From the NCBI GenBank assembly GCA_035628645.1, contig DASPJL010000137.1, forward strand, positions 1 through 43,651: DNA of 43,651 bases. The letters run 5' to 3'. The position numbers were made by a program, and so were the translations under genes. A model generated the notes under the pieces. The model ran no database searches, had not been told where the DNA came from, and saw only the letters and a program-made list of their open reading frames with translations. Shown one piece after another: positions 8,230 through 15,499 of the stretch. Every line of letters begins with the position of its first letter. The first letter of the stretch is position 1. The DNA is from DASPJL01 sp035628645. GTDB taxonomy: Bacteria > Bacteroidota > Bacteroidia > Cytophagales > Cyclobacteriaceae.

Positions 8230-8434
8230 AATGTCTTCTTCCAAATTCTTTTCACATCTTTGGCTTCCTATATCCCTTGAACAAAGGATAATTCCTTTGT
8301 CTGGATATTCAACAGAAAACATAGTGAGAGGTTTCCTAACTGTACTCAGGAAAACTGAAAAAAGATTGGATTTACGCTCTAGCAAATTCACGGATATTGT
8401 GTTCGATAACTCCACACTGTTGCTATAAGACATT
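8230..8434 (+). ncRNA. Candidate structured RNA or leader, about 205 nt, unassigned
   Basis: Several nested helices can be read by eye. P1 pairs AATGTCTT (8230-8237) with AAGACATT (8427-8434), perfect. P2 pairs 8240-8253 with 8357-8370, 12 of 14 positions counting one G-U. P3 is a hairpin in which ATATCC (8270-8275) pairs GGATAT (8303-8308), enclosing a perfect 8-bp ACAAAGGA/TCCTTTGT stem (8281-8300). P4 pairs TTTCCT (8332-8337) with AGGAAA (8348-8353). P5 pairs TAGCAA (8380-8385) with TTGCTA (8420-8425). The strand is uncertain: + would make a standalone RNA, - would make a leader upstream of accD, whose start is 100 bases away. Overlapping 65-69 codon ORFs exist on both strands, because the closing inverted repeat supplies an ATG at each end; neither resembles a known protein. 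The rest of 8130-8613 shows no supported gene. Confidence 0.35.
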
Positions 8435-8613
8435 ACATTCTTTTAGTTTTTAATAGGAATAAGGGTGTAAATATAGGGGAAAAATAGAATTTCGTTGTAG
8501 CATCTGCCATCCTATTTGTTTTAGTAAATAACAAAGCCTTAAGTAAGGTTAACACAAAAAATAATGAGAATAAATGGAGCAGGAGAAGTAATTTAATGTT
8601 TTTATAATTCCAG

Positions 8614-8781
8614 ATGAACCAGCTAAAAAAAACAGTTTATTTCTTTCTTATTTTCTCGATCTCTCTTTTGGGATTTGGTTGTGTTAAAAAACATTATACA
8701 ACCCAATCAAAAGCTAATACCTACAACGATTATAAGGCGACAAAATACAAAATGAAAAACAAGCCGGCTAGGAGAAAATGA
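8614..8781 (+). CDS. Small lipoprotein, 55 residues
   Basis: The ATG at 8614 opens a 55-codon frame. It has a positively charged start (MNQLKK), a hydrophobic core of about 14 residues, and a lipobox-like LGFG-C with C23 as the likely lipidated residue. The mature part is only 32 residues, strongly basic (many Lys, ending ARRK) and rich in Tyr, Asn and Thr. The layout is typical of tiny Bacteroidota lipoproteins, but no family is recognised. It runs convergently to the carB-DUF4834 unit, with a hairpin between them. A purine-rich GGAGCAGGAGAAG tract lies about 25-35 bp upstream, too far to be an ordinary ribosome site. The lipoprotein reading is from signal layout alone; function unknown. Confidence 0.55.
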   Translation: MNQLKKTVYFFLIFSISLLGFGCVKKHYTTQSKANTYNDYKATKYKMKNKPARRK

Positions 8782-8813
8782 TGTTAATGTAGAATTCATA
8801 ACTAAGCCAGGCA

Positions 8814-8846
8814 ATAAAAAATTTGGAGGGTTTAAAGCCCTCCAAA
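8814..8846 (-). terminator. Intrinsic terminator of the carB / DUF4834 unit
   Basis: On the reverse strand a perfect 9-bp stem TTTGGAGGG/CCCTCCAAA (8838-8846 with 8822-8830) around a 7-base loop is followed at once by a TTTTTT run (complement of 8815-8820). It lies 32 bp past the stop of the small reverse-strand gene at 8878. Read on the + strand the U-tract is not adjacent. Confidence 0.85.
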
Positions 8847-8877
8847 GTAACAAATGATATTTTTTGCTCTACGAAAT

Positions 8878-9135
8878 CTATTTCACCTCTTCATAATCCA
8901 CGTATTCCCCTCCTTTAAATTCCTTTTTACTCTTGTCCTCCGGGATATAGTCTACATTAATATTACCGGAAGCAGGCCTTCTTTTGGAATTATTTTTACT
9001 AAACCCCCCTGATCCAAAAACCGAGCGCGGAGGGGTGTTGGAACCCATTGCAGAAAATAAAACCCTGAACAAAAGCCCCACTACTTTAAAAAGCAGGTAA
9101 AAACATATTATTGAGATAACAATGAATTTAAACAC
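8878..9135 (-). CDS. Small membrane protein, DUF4834-like
   Basis: 85 residues. One N-terminal transmembrane segment at about 3-30 (FIVISIICFYLLFKVVGLLF) is followed by a Gly/Ser/Asn-rich linker and an acidic tail ending in GGEYVDYEEVK, which resembles the conserved end of DUF4834 proteins found across Bacteroidota. It starts 36 bp after the carB stop on the same strand and ends 32 bp before a strong terminator, so it is probably the last gene of a carB transcript. The function of the family is unknown. The tail motif looks cytoplasmic if the helix is a simple N-out anchor, but topology is not settled by sequence. Confidence 0.7.
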   Translation of the reverse strand: MFKFIVISIICFYLLFKVVGLLFRVLFSAMGSNTPPRSVFGSGGFSKNNSKRRPASGNINVDYIPEDKSKKEFKGGEYVDYEEVK

Positions 9136-9171
9136 AGTAATAGCTTTTTTTAGTTATTAATATTCAAAAAC

Positions 9172-11982
9172 CTATTTACTTAAATATAAGTTTCGTTCCG
9201 AATAAACATTAACAAAAAAATCATCTTCCAGATTGTCTATAAAATAAATAGCTTCCCCGGTAGACTTCATTTCAGGCCCTAGTTCCTTATTTACATTTGG
9301 AAATTTATTAAACGAGAATACAGGAATTTTTATAGCATAGCCATTTTTATAAGGATTGAAAGTGAAGTCCTTTACTTTAGCACCAAGCATTACTTTGGTT
9401 GCATAATTCACATAAGGTTCCCTGTAGGCTTTACAAATAAAGGGCACCGTTCGTGACGCACGGGGGTTGGCCTCAATCACGTAAACCACTTCATCTTTAA
9501 TTGCAAACTGAATATTAATAAGTCCTACAGTTTCCAATGCAACTGCAATACGTCTGGTATAATCTTCAATTTGCTTAATTACGTTTTCGCTTAAGTCAAA
9601 AGTAGGCAGAACAGCGTAAGAATCGCCGGAATGTATTCCTGCCGGTTCTATATGTTCCATTATACCAATGATATACACATCTTTTCCATCACAAATGGCA
9701 TCTGCTTCTGCTTCTATTGCATGATCAAGAAAATGATCCAGGAGCACTTTGTTATCAGGAATATCTCTTAGAATATCTACTACGTGTGACTCCAATTCCT
9801 TCTCATTGATGACAATCTTCATGCTTTGACCGCCTAACACATAAGAAGGTCTGACCAATAATGGGAAGCCCAGTTCTTTACAAAGCTCCAATGCCTCATC
9901 CGCATTATTTATCACACCAAATTTGGGGTATGGAATGTTGTTATCTTTCAATAAGGTTGAGAAGCTTCCTCTATCTTCGGCAAGGTCCAACGCTTTAAAG
10001 CTTGTTCCCATAATTTTAATCCCATACCTTTCAAGCTTTTCTGCCAGCTTCAATGCCGTTTGTCCTCCGAGTTGAACGATCACTCCTTCCGGTTTTTCAT
10101 GCAGAATGATGTCGTAGATATGCTCCCAGAAGACAGGTTCAAAATAAAGTTTATCTGCTATATCAAAGTCTGTAGAGACTGTTTCAGGATTGCAATTGAT
10201 CATGATGGTTTCATAACCCATTTCTTTTGCTGCCAACACTCCGTGCACACAAGAGTAGTCGAATTCTATTCCCTGCCCGATTCTGTTAGGCCCCGACCCA
10301 AGTACAATTACTTTCTTTTTGTCAGAAACTACTGATTCATTCTCAGACTCAAAAGTAGAATAATAATAAGGCGTTTTTGCTTCAAACTCTGCCGCACAGG
10401 TATCAACAAGCTTATAAACCCTTTTAATGCCCAGATCATTACGTTTCTTAAATACTTCGCTTTCGTAACAATCCAATAAATGAGCTATCTGCCTGTCTGC
10501 ATAACCTTTGTTTTTTGCCGTATCTAATAACTCTTTTGGCAGGTCGTCCAATGAATATTTTTGGATTTCCTTTTCAAGGACAACCAATTCTTCGATCTGG
10601 TACAAAAACCATTTATCTATCTTGGTTAAATTTTGAATGGTTTTGAAAGGTATGCCTAATTTAAATGCATCATAAATATGAAACAACCTATTCCAGCTAG
10701 GTCTTTTTAAACTTTCCAGAATTGCTTCCTGATTTGTTAATTCTTTTCCATCTGCTCCAAGCCCGTTTCTTTTAATTTCTAAAGACTGACAAGCTTTTTG
10801 CAATGCTTCCTGGAAGTTTCTTCCTATCCCCATTACCTCTCCCACTGACTTCATTTGCAAGCCCAGATGCCTGTCCGCACCTTTAAATTTATCGAAGTTC
10901 CAACGAGGTATTTTCACAATCACATAATCCAAAGCAGGCTCAAAATACGCGCTTGTTGTTTTGGTAATTGCATTTTTTAACTCGTCCAGGTTATAACCAA
11001 TTGCGAGCTTTGCCGCTATTTTGGCTATCGGATAACCCGTTGCTTTTGATGCAAGCGCAGAAGACCTGGACACCCGAGGATTAATCTCAATAGCGATAAT
11101 CTCATCATTTTCAGGATTTACCGAAAACTGAACATTACAACCACCGGCAAACTGACCAATTCCATTCATCATTTTAATAGACAAATCACGCATTTGCTGA
11201 TAAATAGTATCAGGCAAAGTCATGGCTGGCGCTACTGTTATGGAATCTCCTGTATGGATCCCCATTGGGTCAAAATTTTCAATGGAGCAGATTATAATAA
11301 CGTTGCCTATATTATCCCTTAACAATTCCAGTTCGTACTCCTTCCACCCCATTATGCTTTGCTCTATCAGTACTTCATGAATAGGCGAAGAATGCAGTCC
11401 ATGGGTTAAAGCCTTTTCAAATTCTCCCGGTTCATCTACAAATCCTCCTCCGGTTCCTCCTAAAGTAAACGAAGGCCTTATTACCAGAGGAAACCCTATA
11501 TCCTGTGCTATCTCTTTTCCTTCTAGAAAAGAAGTAGCCGTATTTCCCTTACAAACGCCAACGCCCAATTCAAGCATTTTTAACCTGAATTTCTCCCGGT
11601 CTTCTGTTGTCTCAATGGCTTTTATATCAACACCGATAATCCTAACTCCGTACTTTTGCCAAATTCCTGCCTTATCACAGTCAATAGCAAGATTAAGTGC
11701 AGTCTGGCCGCCCATTGTAGGCAATACTGCATCTATTTTATGCTTATTTAGAATTTCAATGATAGACTTTTTTTCAAGGGGTTTTAAATAAACATGATCC
11801 GCAGTAACTGGATCAGTCATAATGGTGGCAGGATTGGAATTTATAAGAATAACTTCAATTCCTTCTTCTCTTAAAGATCGTGCAGCCTGGGAACCTGAGT
11901 AATCAAATTCACATGCCTGGCCTATAATAATGGGGCCGCTACCTATGATTAAAACGGACTTTATGCTATTGTCTTTGGGCAT
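9172..11982 (-). CDS. carB: Carbamoyl-phosphate synthase large subunit, lacking the regulatory domain
   Basis: Makes carbamoyl phosphate from bicarbonate, ammonia (supplied by CarA) and two ATP, for pyrimidine and arginine synthesis. Two tandem ATP-grasp halves are clear: SVLIIGSGPIIIGQACEFDY near the start and VIVLGSGPNRIGQGIEFDYS in the second half, each followed by metal-binding IEINPRVSRSSAL and VIEANPRASRTVPF segments. A longer frame opens with TTG at 12009, but the ATG at 11982 gives MPKDNSIKSVL, matching E. coli CarB (MPKR...), and the TTG lies inside a promoter-like -7 box. That makes 936 residues against about 1073 in E. coli. After MKSTGEAIYFID only about 20 residues remain, so the C-terminal MGS-like domain that binds UMP and ornithine is absent. 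Confidence 0.96.
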   Translation of the reverse strand: MPKDNSIKSVLIIGSGPIIIGQACEFDYSGSQAARSLREEGIEVILINSNPATIMTDPVTADHVYLKPLEKKSIIEILNKHKIDAVLPTMGGQTALNLAIDCDKAGIWQKYGVRIIGVDIKAIETTEDREKFRLKMLELGVGVCKGNTATSFLEGKEIAQDIGFPLVIRPSFTLGGTGGGFVDEPGEFEKALTHGLHSSPIHEVLIEQSIMGWKEYELELLRDNIGNVIIICSIENFDPMGIHTGDSITVAPAMTLPDTIYQQMRDLSIKMMNGIGQFAGGCNVQFSVNPENDEIIAIEINPRVSRSSALASKATGYPIAKIAAKLAIGYNLDELKNAITKTTSAYFEPALDYVIVKIPRWNFDKFKGADRHLGLQMKSVGEVMGIGRNFQEALQKACQSLEIKRNGLGADGKELTNQEAILESLKRPSWNRLFHIYDAFKLGIPFKTIQNLTKIDKWFLYQIEELVVLEKEIQKYSLDDLPKELLDTAKNKGYADRQIAHLLDCYESEVFKKRNDLGIKRVYKLVDTCAAEFEAKTPYYYSTFESENESVVSDKKKVIVLGSGPNRIGQGIEFDYSCVHGVLAAKEMGYETIMINCNPETVSTDFDIADKLYFEPVFWEHIYDIILHEKPEGVIVQLGGQTALKLAEKLERYGIKIMGTSFKALDLAEDRGSFSTLLKDNNIPYPKFGVINNADEALELCKELGFPLLVRPSYVLGGQSMKIVINEKELESHVVDILRDIPDNKVLLDHFLDHAIEAEADAICDGKDVYIIGIMEHIEPAGIHSGDSYAVLPTFDLSENVIKQIEDYTRRIAVALETVGLINIQFAIKDEVVYVIEANPRASRTVPFICKAYREPYVNYATKVMLGAKVKDFTFNPYKNGYAIKIPVFSFNKFPNVNKELGPEMKSTGEAIYFIDNLEDDFFVNVYSERNLYLSK

Positions 11983-12006
11983 TTTTAAGTTTTTAAAAAA
12001 ATCTTG

Positions 12007-12014
12007 CAAAGATA
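12007..12014 (-). promoter_or_regulatory. -7 promoter element for carB
   Basis: The reverse strand reads TATCTTTG, a perfect TAnnTTTG, about 25 bases before the chosen carB ATG at 11982. No clean TTG sits 19-21 bp upstream; the sequence there is T-rich. Position relative to the start codon is what one expects of a short 5' UTR, and it explains why the TTG at 12009 is unlikely to be translated. Confidence 0.5.
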
Positions 12015-12197
12015 GGACTAGAAGTCCGATTTAAAAATGTTTTTTTGATGGGAAAAACGCAAACGGGGTAAATAATCTTCACATCTCAGATATTAAATTA
12101 ACGAAAATATTGAGTTTTAATACTTACAAACTATAATACTTCCTATAATCAAATTGCCTGTCGAGACTGAAAGGGAAGGGTGAAGGTTAAAGCAGAA

Positions 12198-12626
12198 CTA
12201 TTTCTTAATTTTACTTTCCAGCATATTGTTATACTTTTTCAACACGCTGATTATTTCTTTTTGCATCTTTATGGTTTCATCTTTCTTCAGCACCTCTTCC
12301 TGAAGTTTTAACTGTTCTTCCTGATATTTGACCTGAGCCTCCATTAGCATGGTATTTTCCGCCATCAATTCACGGTTAAACTGATCTGTTGAATCATCAA
12401 AAGGAATGTTTTCTTTATGGCCAAAAACCAGATAATCAAGAGAAACATTAAAAAAATGAGCAATTTTTATCAGCGAATCAAGAGGAGGAAGTCTTTTTCC
12501 TGTTTCATAATTGGCAATATTGCTTCTGTCTGTTTCAAGAATTTTGGAAAAGCTCTCTTGCGTCATATTGCCGCTTTTCCTGAGCTCCCTGAGAATTTTT
12601 CCAAAATTTCCGGTAGTTTTTTCCAT
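12198..12626 (-). CDS. XRE-family transcriptional regulator with C-terminal coiled coil
   Basis: 142 residues from the ATG at 12626 (a TTG one codon upstream is also open). Residues about 8-65 form a Cro/C1-type helix-turn-helix: ILRELRKSGNMTQESFSKIL, then the recognition part TDRSNIANYETGKRLP, then SLIKIAHFFNVSLDYLVFG. Residues about 85-142 are rich in Glu, Gln, Lys, Leu and Met with heptad-like spacing, probably a dimerising coiled coil. It is divergent from a standalone LytTR gene, and the 100-bp gap carries TGTTTC/GAAACA sites that could be its operator. Proteins of this layout are usually repressors that also control themselves. No toxin or prophage partner is seen. Confidence 0.88.
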   Translation of the reverse strand: MEKTTGNFGKILRELRKSGNMTQESFSKILETDRSNIANYETGKRLPPLDSLIKIAHFFNVSLDYLVFGHKENIPFDDSTDQFNRELMAENTMLMEAQVKYQEEQLKLQEEVLKKDETIKMQKEIISVLKKYNNMLESKIKK

Positions 12627-12670
12627 CAAGTTTCTGATGCAAATTGTCTTTTAAAGAATAAAATTAAAAA

Positions 12671-12719
12671 AATGTTTCTATTTTACGCAATTTAGTTATT
12701 TTTGTTTCATTAAGAAACA
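12671..12719. promoter_or_regulatory. Shared control region: -7 box overlapping a TGTTTC-N5-GAAACA palindrome
   Basis: For the forward LytTR gene a perfect -7 element TATTTTTG lies at 12697-12704. Its last bases overlap a palindrome TGTTTC (12703-12708), ATTAA, GAAACA (12714-12719). Another TGTTTC half-site at 12673-12678 lies exactly 30 bp upstream of the first half, about three helical turns. On the reverse strand a TTG and a TAATTTTA with about 21 bp spacing frame that extra half-site and may serve the XRE gene. Binding by the XRE protein is inference. Confidence 0.45.
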
Positions 12720-12728
12720 TTGTGACCC

Positions 12729-13118
12729 ATGAAACACATTTTATCAGAAAACGAAGTCAGGAGTTTATTTTCAATAAACCGGCCTCCATTAAAGAAAGCT
12801 GTTATTAAAACCAATGAAAGTATTTACTTAGTTGATTTTGATGATATAGTGAGATGTGAAGCGGATGGCAACTATACACATTTCTTCTTAAAAACAGGGC
12901 AAAAGATTACAGTAGCCAAAACTTTAAAAGAGTATGAAAAGCTTTTAAATGAAAGCCGGCTTTTTTTCAGATTACACAATTCCCATATTATTAATTTAAA
13001 TTATATGGACAGGTTTGACAAGAAGGATGGGGGAACGGTGGTTATGAAAGACAAAAGCATTGTGCCTGTTTCCACCAGGAAAAAAAATGAACTGTTAATG
13101 CTTCTGGAAACTATATAA
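12729..13118 (+). CDS. Standalone LytTR-domain DNA-binding protein
   Basis: 129 residues. Residues about 24-127 form a LytTR domain: IYLVDFDDIVRCEADGNYTH, then KTLKEYEKLL, FFRLHNSHIINLNYM and VVMKDKSIVPVSTRKKNELL. There is no receiver domain, so it is not a phosphorylation-controlled regulator; the first 23 residues are a short basic leader. Such lone LytTR proteins are frequent in Bacteroidota and act as transcription factors, sometimes with a partner kinase or membrane protein. The divergent XRE gene and shared operator-like site suggest that the two genes regulate, or are regulated with, one another. It converges on the next gene, stop to stop with 7 bp between. Confidence 0.9.
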   Translation: MKHILSENEVRSLFSINRPPLKKAVIKTNESIYLVDFDDIVRCEADGNYTHFFLKTGQKITVAKTLKEYEKLLNESRLFFRLHNSHIINLNYMDRFDKKDGGTVVMKDKSIVPVSTRKKNELLMLLETI

Positions 13119-13125
13119 GGATAAC

Positions 13126-13623
13126 CTACTCTCCATATAACATAATCTTTCGTACTCTTTCCTCTGTCTCCTCATTGCTGTTTAAAGGATAAATCAAATA
13201 AGCAATTACATTCTTGTCATTTACAGAAGTGGCGAAAAAAAGTATATTAAATCTTTCATTCAGAAAATCTGCTTCATCTTTCAGATAATAAAACTTCAGT
13301 TTTTCTCCTTTTATCTCTTTGGAATTTACCTCCATTTTTTTGGCATCCAGCCCAAATTGTGAAGAATAAGTTTCAAGGTATCGCTTTGGCCTTGATTCAT
13401 CATCTTCCATAAACTGACAATAGTAAACAAAGAATTTATCGTCCGGGCTATATCCGGAGAGCGTATAGTCCTTCCCTTCAAGCCTTCTAACGACATCCCA
13501 GTTGTTGGGAATATCCAGTTCGATCAGGAATTGGTCAGGGGAAAGAACCCTGGATGTATCCTGGCAAATAACCTGAAACTGAAAGATGAATATGGAAAAT
13601 ATAGTAATTAAAAAGATCCTCAT
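13126..13623 (-). CDS. Exported protein of unknown function
   Basis: 165 residues with a short signal peptide (about 1-20, hydrophobic FLITIFSIFIFQFQ then VICQ). The mature part is a mixed alpha/beta domain with LDIPNNWDVVRR, a Tyr/Phe-rich FFVYYCQFM strand and FNILFFATSVNDKNVIAYLI. The pattern loosely resembles small periplasmic domains that follow a predicted-damage or lipoprotein layout, but I recognise no family and give no function. The cysteine in VICQ is not a good lipobox. It is transcribed towards the LytTR gene, and upstream lies a 0.7-kb gap. Codon use and AT content look like the neighbourhood. Confidence 0.65.
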   Translation of the reverse strand: MRIFLITIFSIFIFQFQVICQDTSRVLSPDQFLIELDIPNNWDVVRRLEGKDYTLSGYSPDDKFFVYYCQFMEDDESRPKRYLETYSSQFGLDAKKMEVNSKEIKGEKLKFYYLKDEADFLNERFNILFFATSVNDKNVIAYLIYPLNSNEETEERVRKIMLYGE

Positions 13624-14316
13624 TGAAGTTTTAGATTTAGAACGCTATGAATGGGTATGTGTTTTATTCATGAATAACTTAGACAATATTTAAACTTTCT
13701 TTACTTAAAGGTCATCATTATTAAAAAGCTCATCAAGTCTTTCAGTTTATAAACACAAATCTTTAAACATTTTTTTAAAAAATGAAGCGATGTAATATAA
13801 CATATAAAATATAGAAGGTAGTGACAAAAAAGAAAAAGCCAACCAGAAACCCGGGTGGCCTTTACAAAACAAATTATTAACTAAACTAAATTTCTTTTAT
13901 TTCTAAAAAAAATTCATTGTCAAAAGTAATATTTTCTTTGGGAAAATTATTAGAAATGTAAAAAAATCAAAATATTATTTTTATAGATAACAGAAACAAT
14001 ATCAGTTTTCCTCATTAATTGAAATTGAGGATAAAACCAAAATCCTTATGCCGACATAATTAATCAAAGTTAGTATATAAATAATCGATCAATTAATGGT
14101 GAGATTACTTTTTTCACTGATACTTTCAGTATGCGTCCAACTTAATTTACCATCTATTATTAATGCAAAGACTTTAATCAATTTTATGTAAGTTTTTTAA
14201 ATACTTATTCTTAGGGCACCAAATCATTTCCGTTTAAAACTTGATTTGTCCTTTAATCATATTTCAATTCCGAATGATTTTTCAAATAAGTAGATTTAGA
14301 GGCTAGATGAAAAGAA
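13624..14316. other. 693-bp AT-rich gap with a hairpin and a possible gene remnant
   Basis: A GC-rich hairpin lies at 13838-13859 (GCCA-ACC pairing GGTGGC with one bulged A). On the reverse strand it is followed by a T-rich tract and resembles a terminator, but no reverse-strand gene ends there. On the forward strand it is followed by an A/T-rich tract, ACAAAACAAATTATTAACTA, and, about 220 bp on, by a 31-codon signal-peptide-like ORF listed separately. The remainder shows stops in all frames, no RNA gene and no clear promoter for the kinase gene at 14317. Confidence 0.5.
14096..14191 (+). pseudogene. Possible signal-peptide remnant of a lost exported protein gene
   Basis: The ATG at 14096 encodes 31 residues beginning MVRLLFSLILSVCVQLNLP and ending INAKTLINFM before a stop. 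Charge, hydrophobic core and length resemble the signal peptide of Bacteroidota outer-membrane or secreted proteins, but no mature part follows. It could equally be a chance ORF in an AT-rich gap. Confidence 0.2.
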
Positions 14317-15372
14317 ATGAATAAAAATTCATTGTATTGGATTTGCCAAATTACCGGCTGGGCGTCACATGCTTTTTTTAACATATTTATTTTATTATCT
14401 ATATTCGATTGGGAAAGTCTCACCTTTAAACCATTTTTAAGCTTTTTTTGGGCTTTTCTAATTTCAATCCTTCTTACTCATTATTATAGGTACTTCATCA
14501 AAAAGAACCAGTGGATTAAGTTGAATTATTTGAGACTGATACCGAAGGTGCTTATTGCCTCTTTTCTGATCTCTTTAGTAAACTTTTTGTTTCAATATAC
14601 CTTTACCTACTTTCTTAAACTTTCAGACTCAAGAAACAATTTTAAACTGGAGGACTTCTTTTTTACGGCAATGATTTCAATTGCCGGTCTAGTCATTGTG
14701 CATTTTGGTTGGTCGCTTATTTACTTTTTATACCATTACATAGAACAACAAAAGCAAAGTTTGAAAGATGAGGCAGCATTAAAAGATTTTGAATTAAATA
14801 AGTTAAAATCACAACTTAACCCTCACTTTATTTTCAATGCGCTGAACAGCATCAGAGCGCTCGTAGACGAAGACCCTTCAAAATGCAAACAGGCGATTAA
14901 CCAACTGAGCAACATATTAAGAAATTCTCTGATTATGGACCGGCAAAAACTCATTCCATTCTCTGAAGAACTGAAAGCAGTAACCGATTATTTAGCGCTA
15001 GAAACCATTCGATTTGAGGAAAGACTTAACTCAGAAATTAAAATCCATCCTGAAACATTTACTTTTAAAGTGCCGCCTTTAATGATCCAAACGTTGGTAG
15101 AAAACGGAATAAAACATGGCATATCAAAGCTAAAAGAAGGAGGAACAATCAAATTAGAAACGGAAGTAAATCAACACGCTGAGCTTGTTATAAGAATCAG
15201 AAACAGCGGGGCATTTAAAGCATCAGAAAAAAACGCCCAGGGGCAAGGACTAATGAACACAAAAAGAAGATTAAAGTTATTATATGGAAATACGGCTCGT
15301 TTTAATATTCGCAACGAAACAGATAACACTGTGTTAACAGAACTTAGGATTCCCAGAATTGCATTGACTTGA
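14317..15372 (+). CDS. LytS/YpdA-type sensor histidine kinase
   Basis: 351 residues. The N-terminal 145 residues hold four hydrophobic segments (about 12-30, 40-58, 75-100, 117-140), and a short coiled linker (EQQKQSLKDEAALKDFELNK) leads into the His-kinase domain of the LytS family. The phospho-acceptor is H170 in LNPHFIFNALNS. The ATP-binding N-box is VENGIKHGI (N263), and the G-box is GQGLMNTKRRL. There is no extracellular sensor domain, so the membrane segments themselves probably sense the stimulus. It is followed 123 bp later by a LytTR response regulator, its probable partner. Similar pairs are very common in Bacteroidota; the target genes are not deducible here. Confidence 0.94.
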   Translation: MNKNSLYWICQITGWASHAFFNIFILLSIFDWESLTFKPFLSFFWAFLISILLTHYYRYFIKKNQWIKLNYLRLIPKVLIASFLISLVNFLFQYTFTYFLKLSDSRNNFKLEDFFFTAMISIAGLVIVHFGWSLIYFLYHYIEQQKQSLKDEAALKDFELNKLKSQLNPHFIFNALNSIRALVDEDPSKCKQAINQLSNILRNSLIMDRQKLIPFSEELKAVTDYLALETIRFEERLNSEIKIHPETFTFKVPPLMIQTLVENGIKHGISKLKEGGTIKLETEVNQHAELVIRIRNSGAFKASEKNAQGQGLMNTKRRLKLLYGNTARFNIRNETDNTVLTELRIPRIALT

Positions 15373-15424
15373 ACAACCCATTAGATATGATAATTAAATA
15401 AAAGCGCCGAAAAAGCCATTGACA

Positions 15425-15499
15425 ATGAATGATTTAAAGAAAATAGTAAGAAGTTCCGATGAACTTCCTAGAACCTCAGAACCAACAATTCAAGAATGA
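15425..15499 (+). CDS. 24-residue ORF translationally coupled to the response regulator
   Basis: The ATG at 15425 opens a 24-codon frame (MNDLKKIVRSSDELP..., ending TIQE). Its TGA stop overlaps the response-regulator start as ATGA at 15496-15499. The peptide is hydrophilic, with no signal or membrane segment. The exact four-base overlap suggests translational coupling, a way to tune regulator levels; it may also be a chance ORF. No homologue is recognised. Confidence 0.35.
   Translation: MNDLKKIVRSSDELPRTSEPTIQE

Noticed and set aside
8224..8433. Small ORFs on both strands (69 codons on -, 65 codons on +) over the same bases
   Set aside because: Neither resembles a known protein, and both start in the arms of the same inverted repeat. 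A structured RNA or leader explains the region better.
13838..13859. Hairpin considered as a terminator
   Set aside because: The T-rich side is on the reverse strand, but no reverse-strand gene ends there. It is kept only as part of the unexplained gap.
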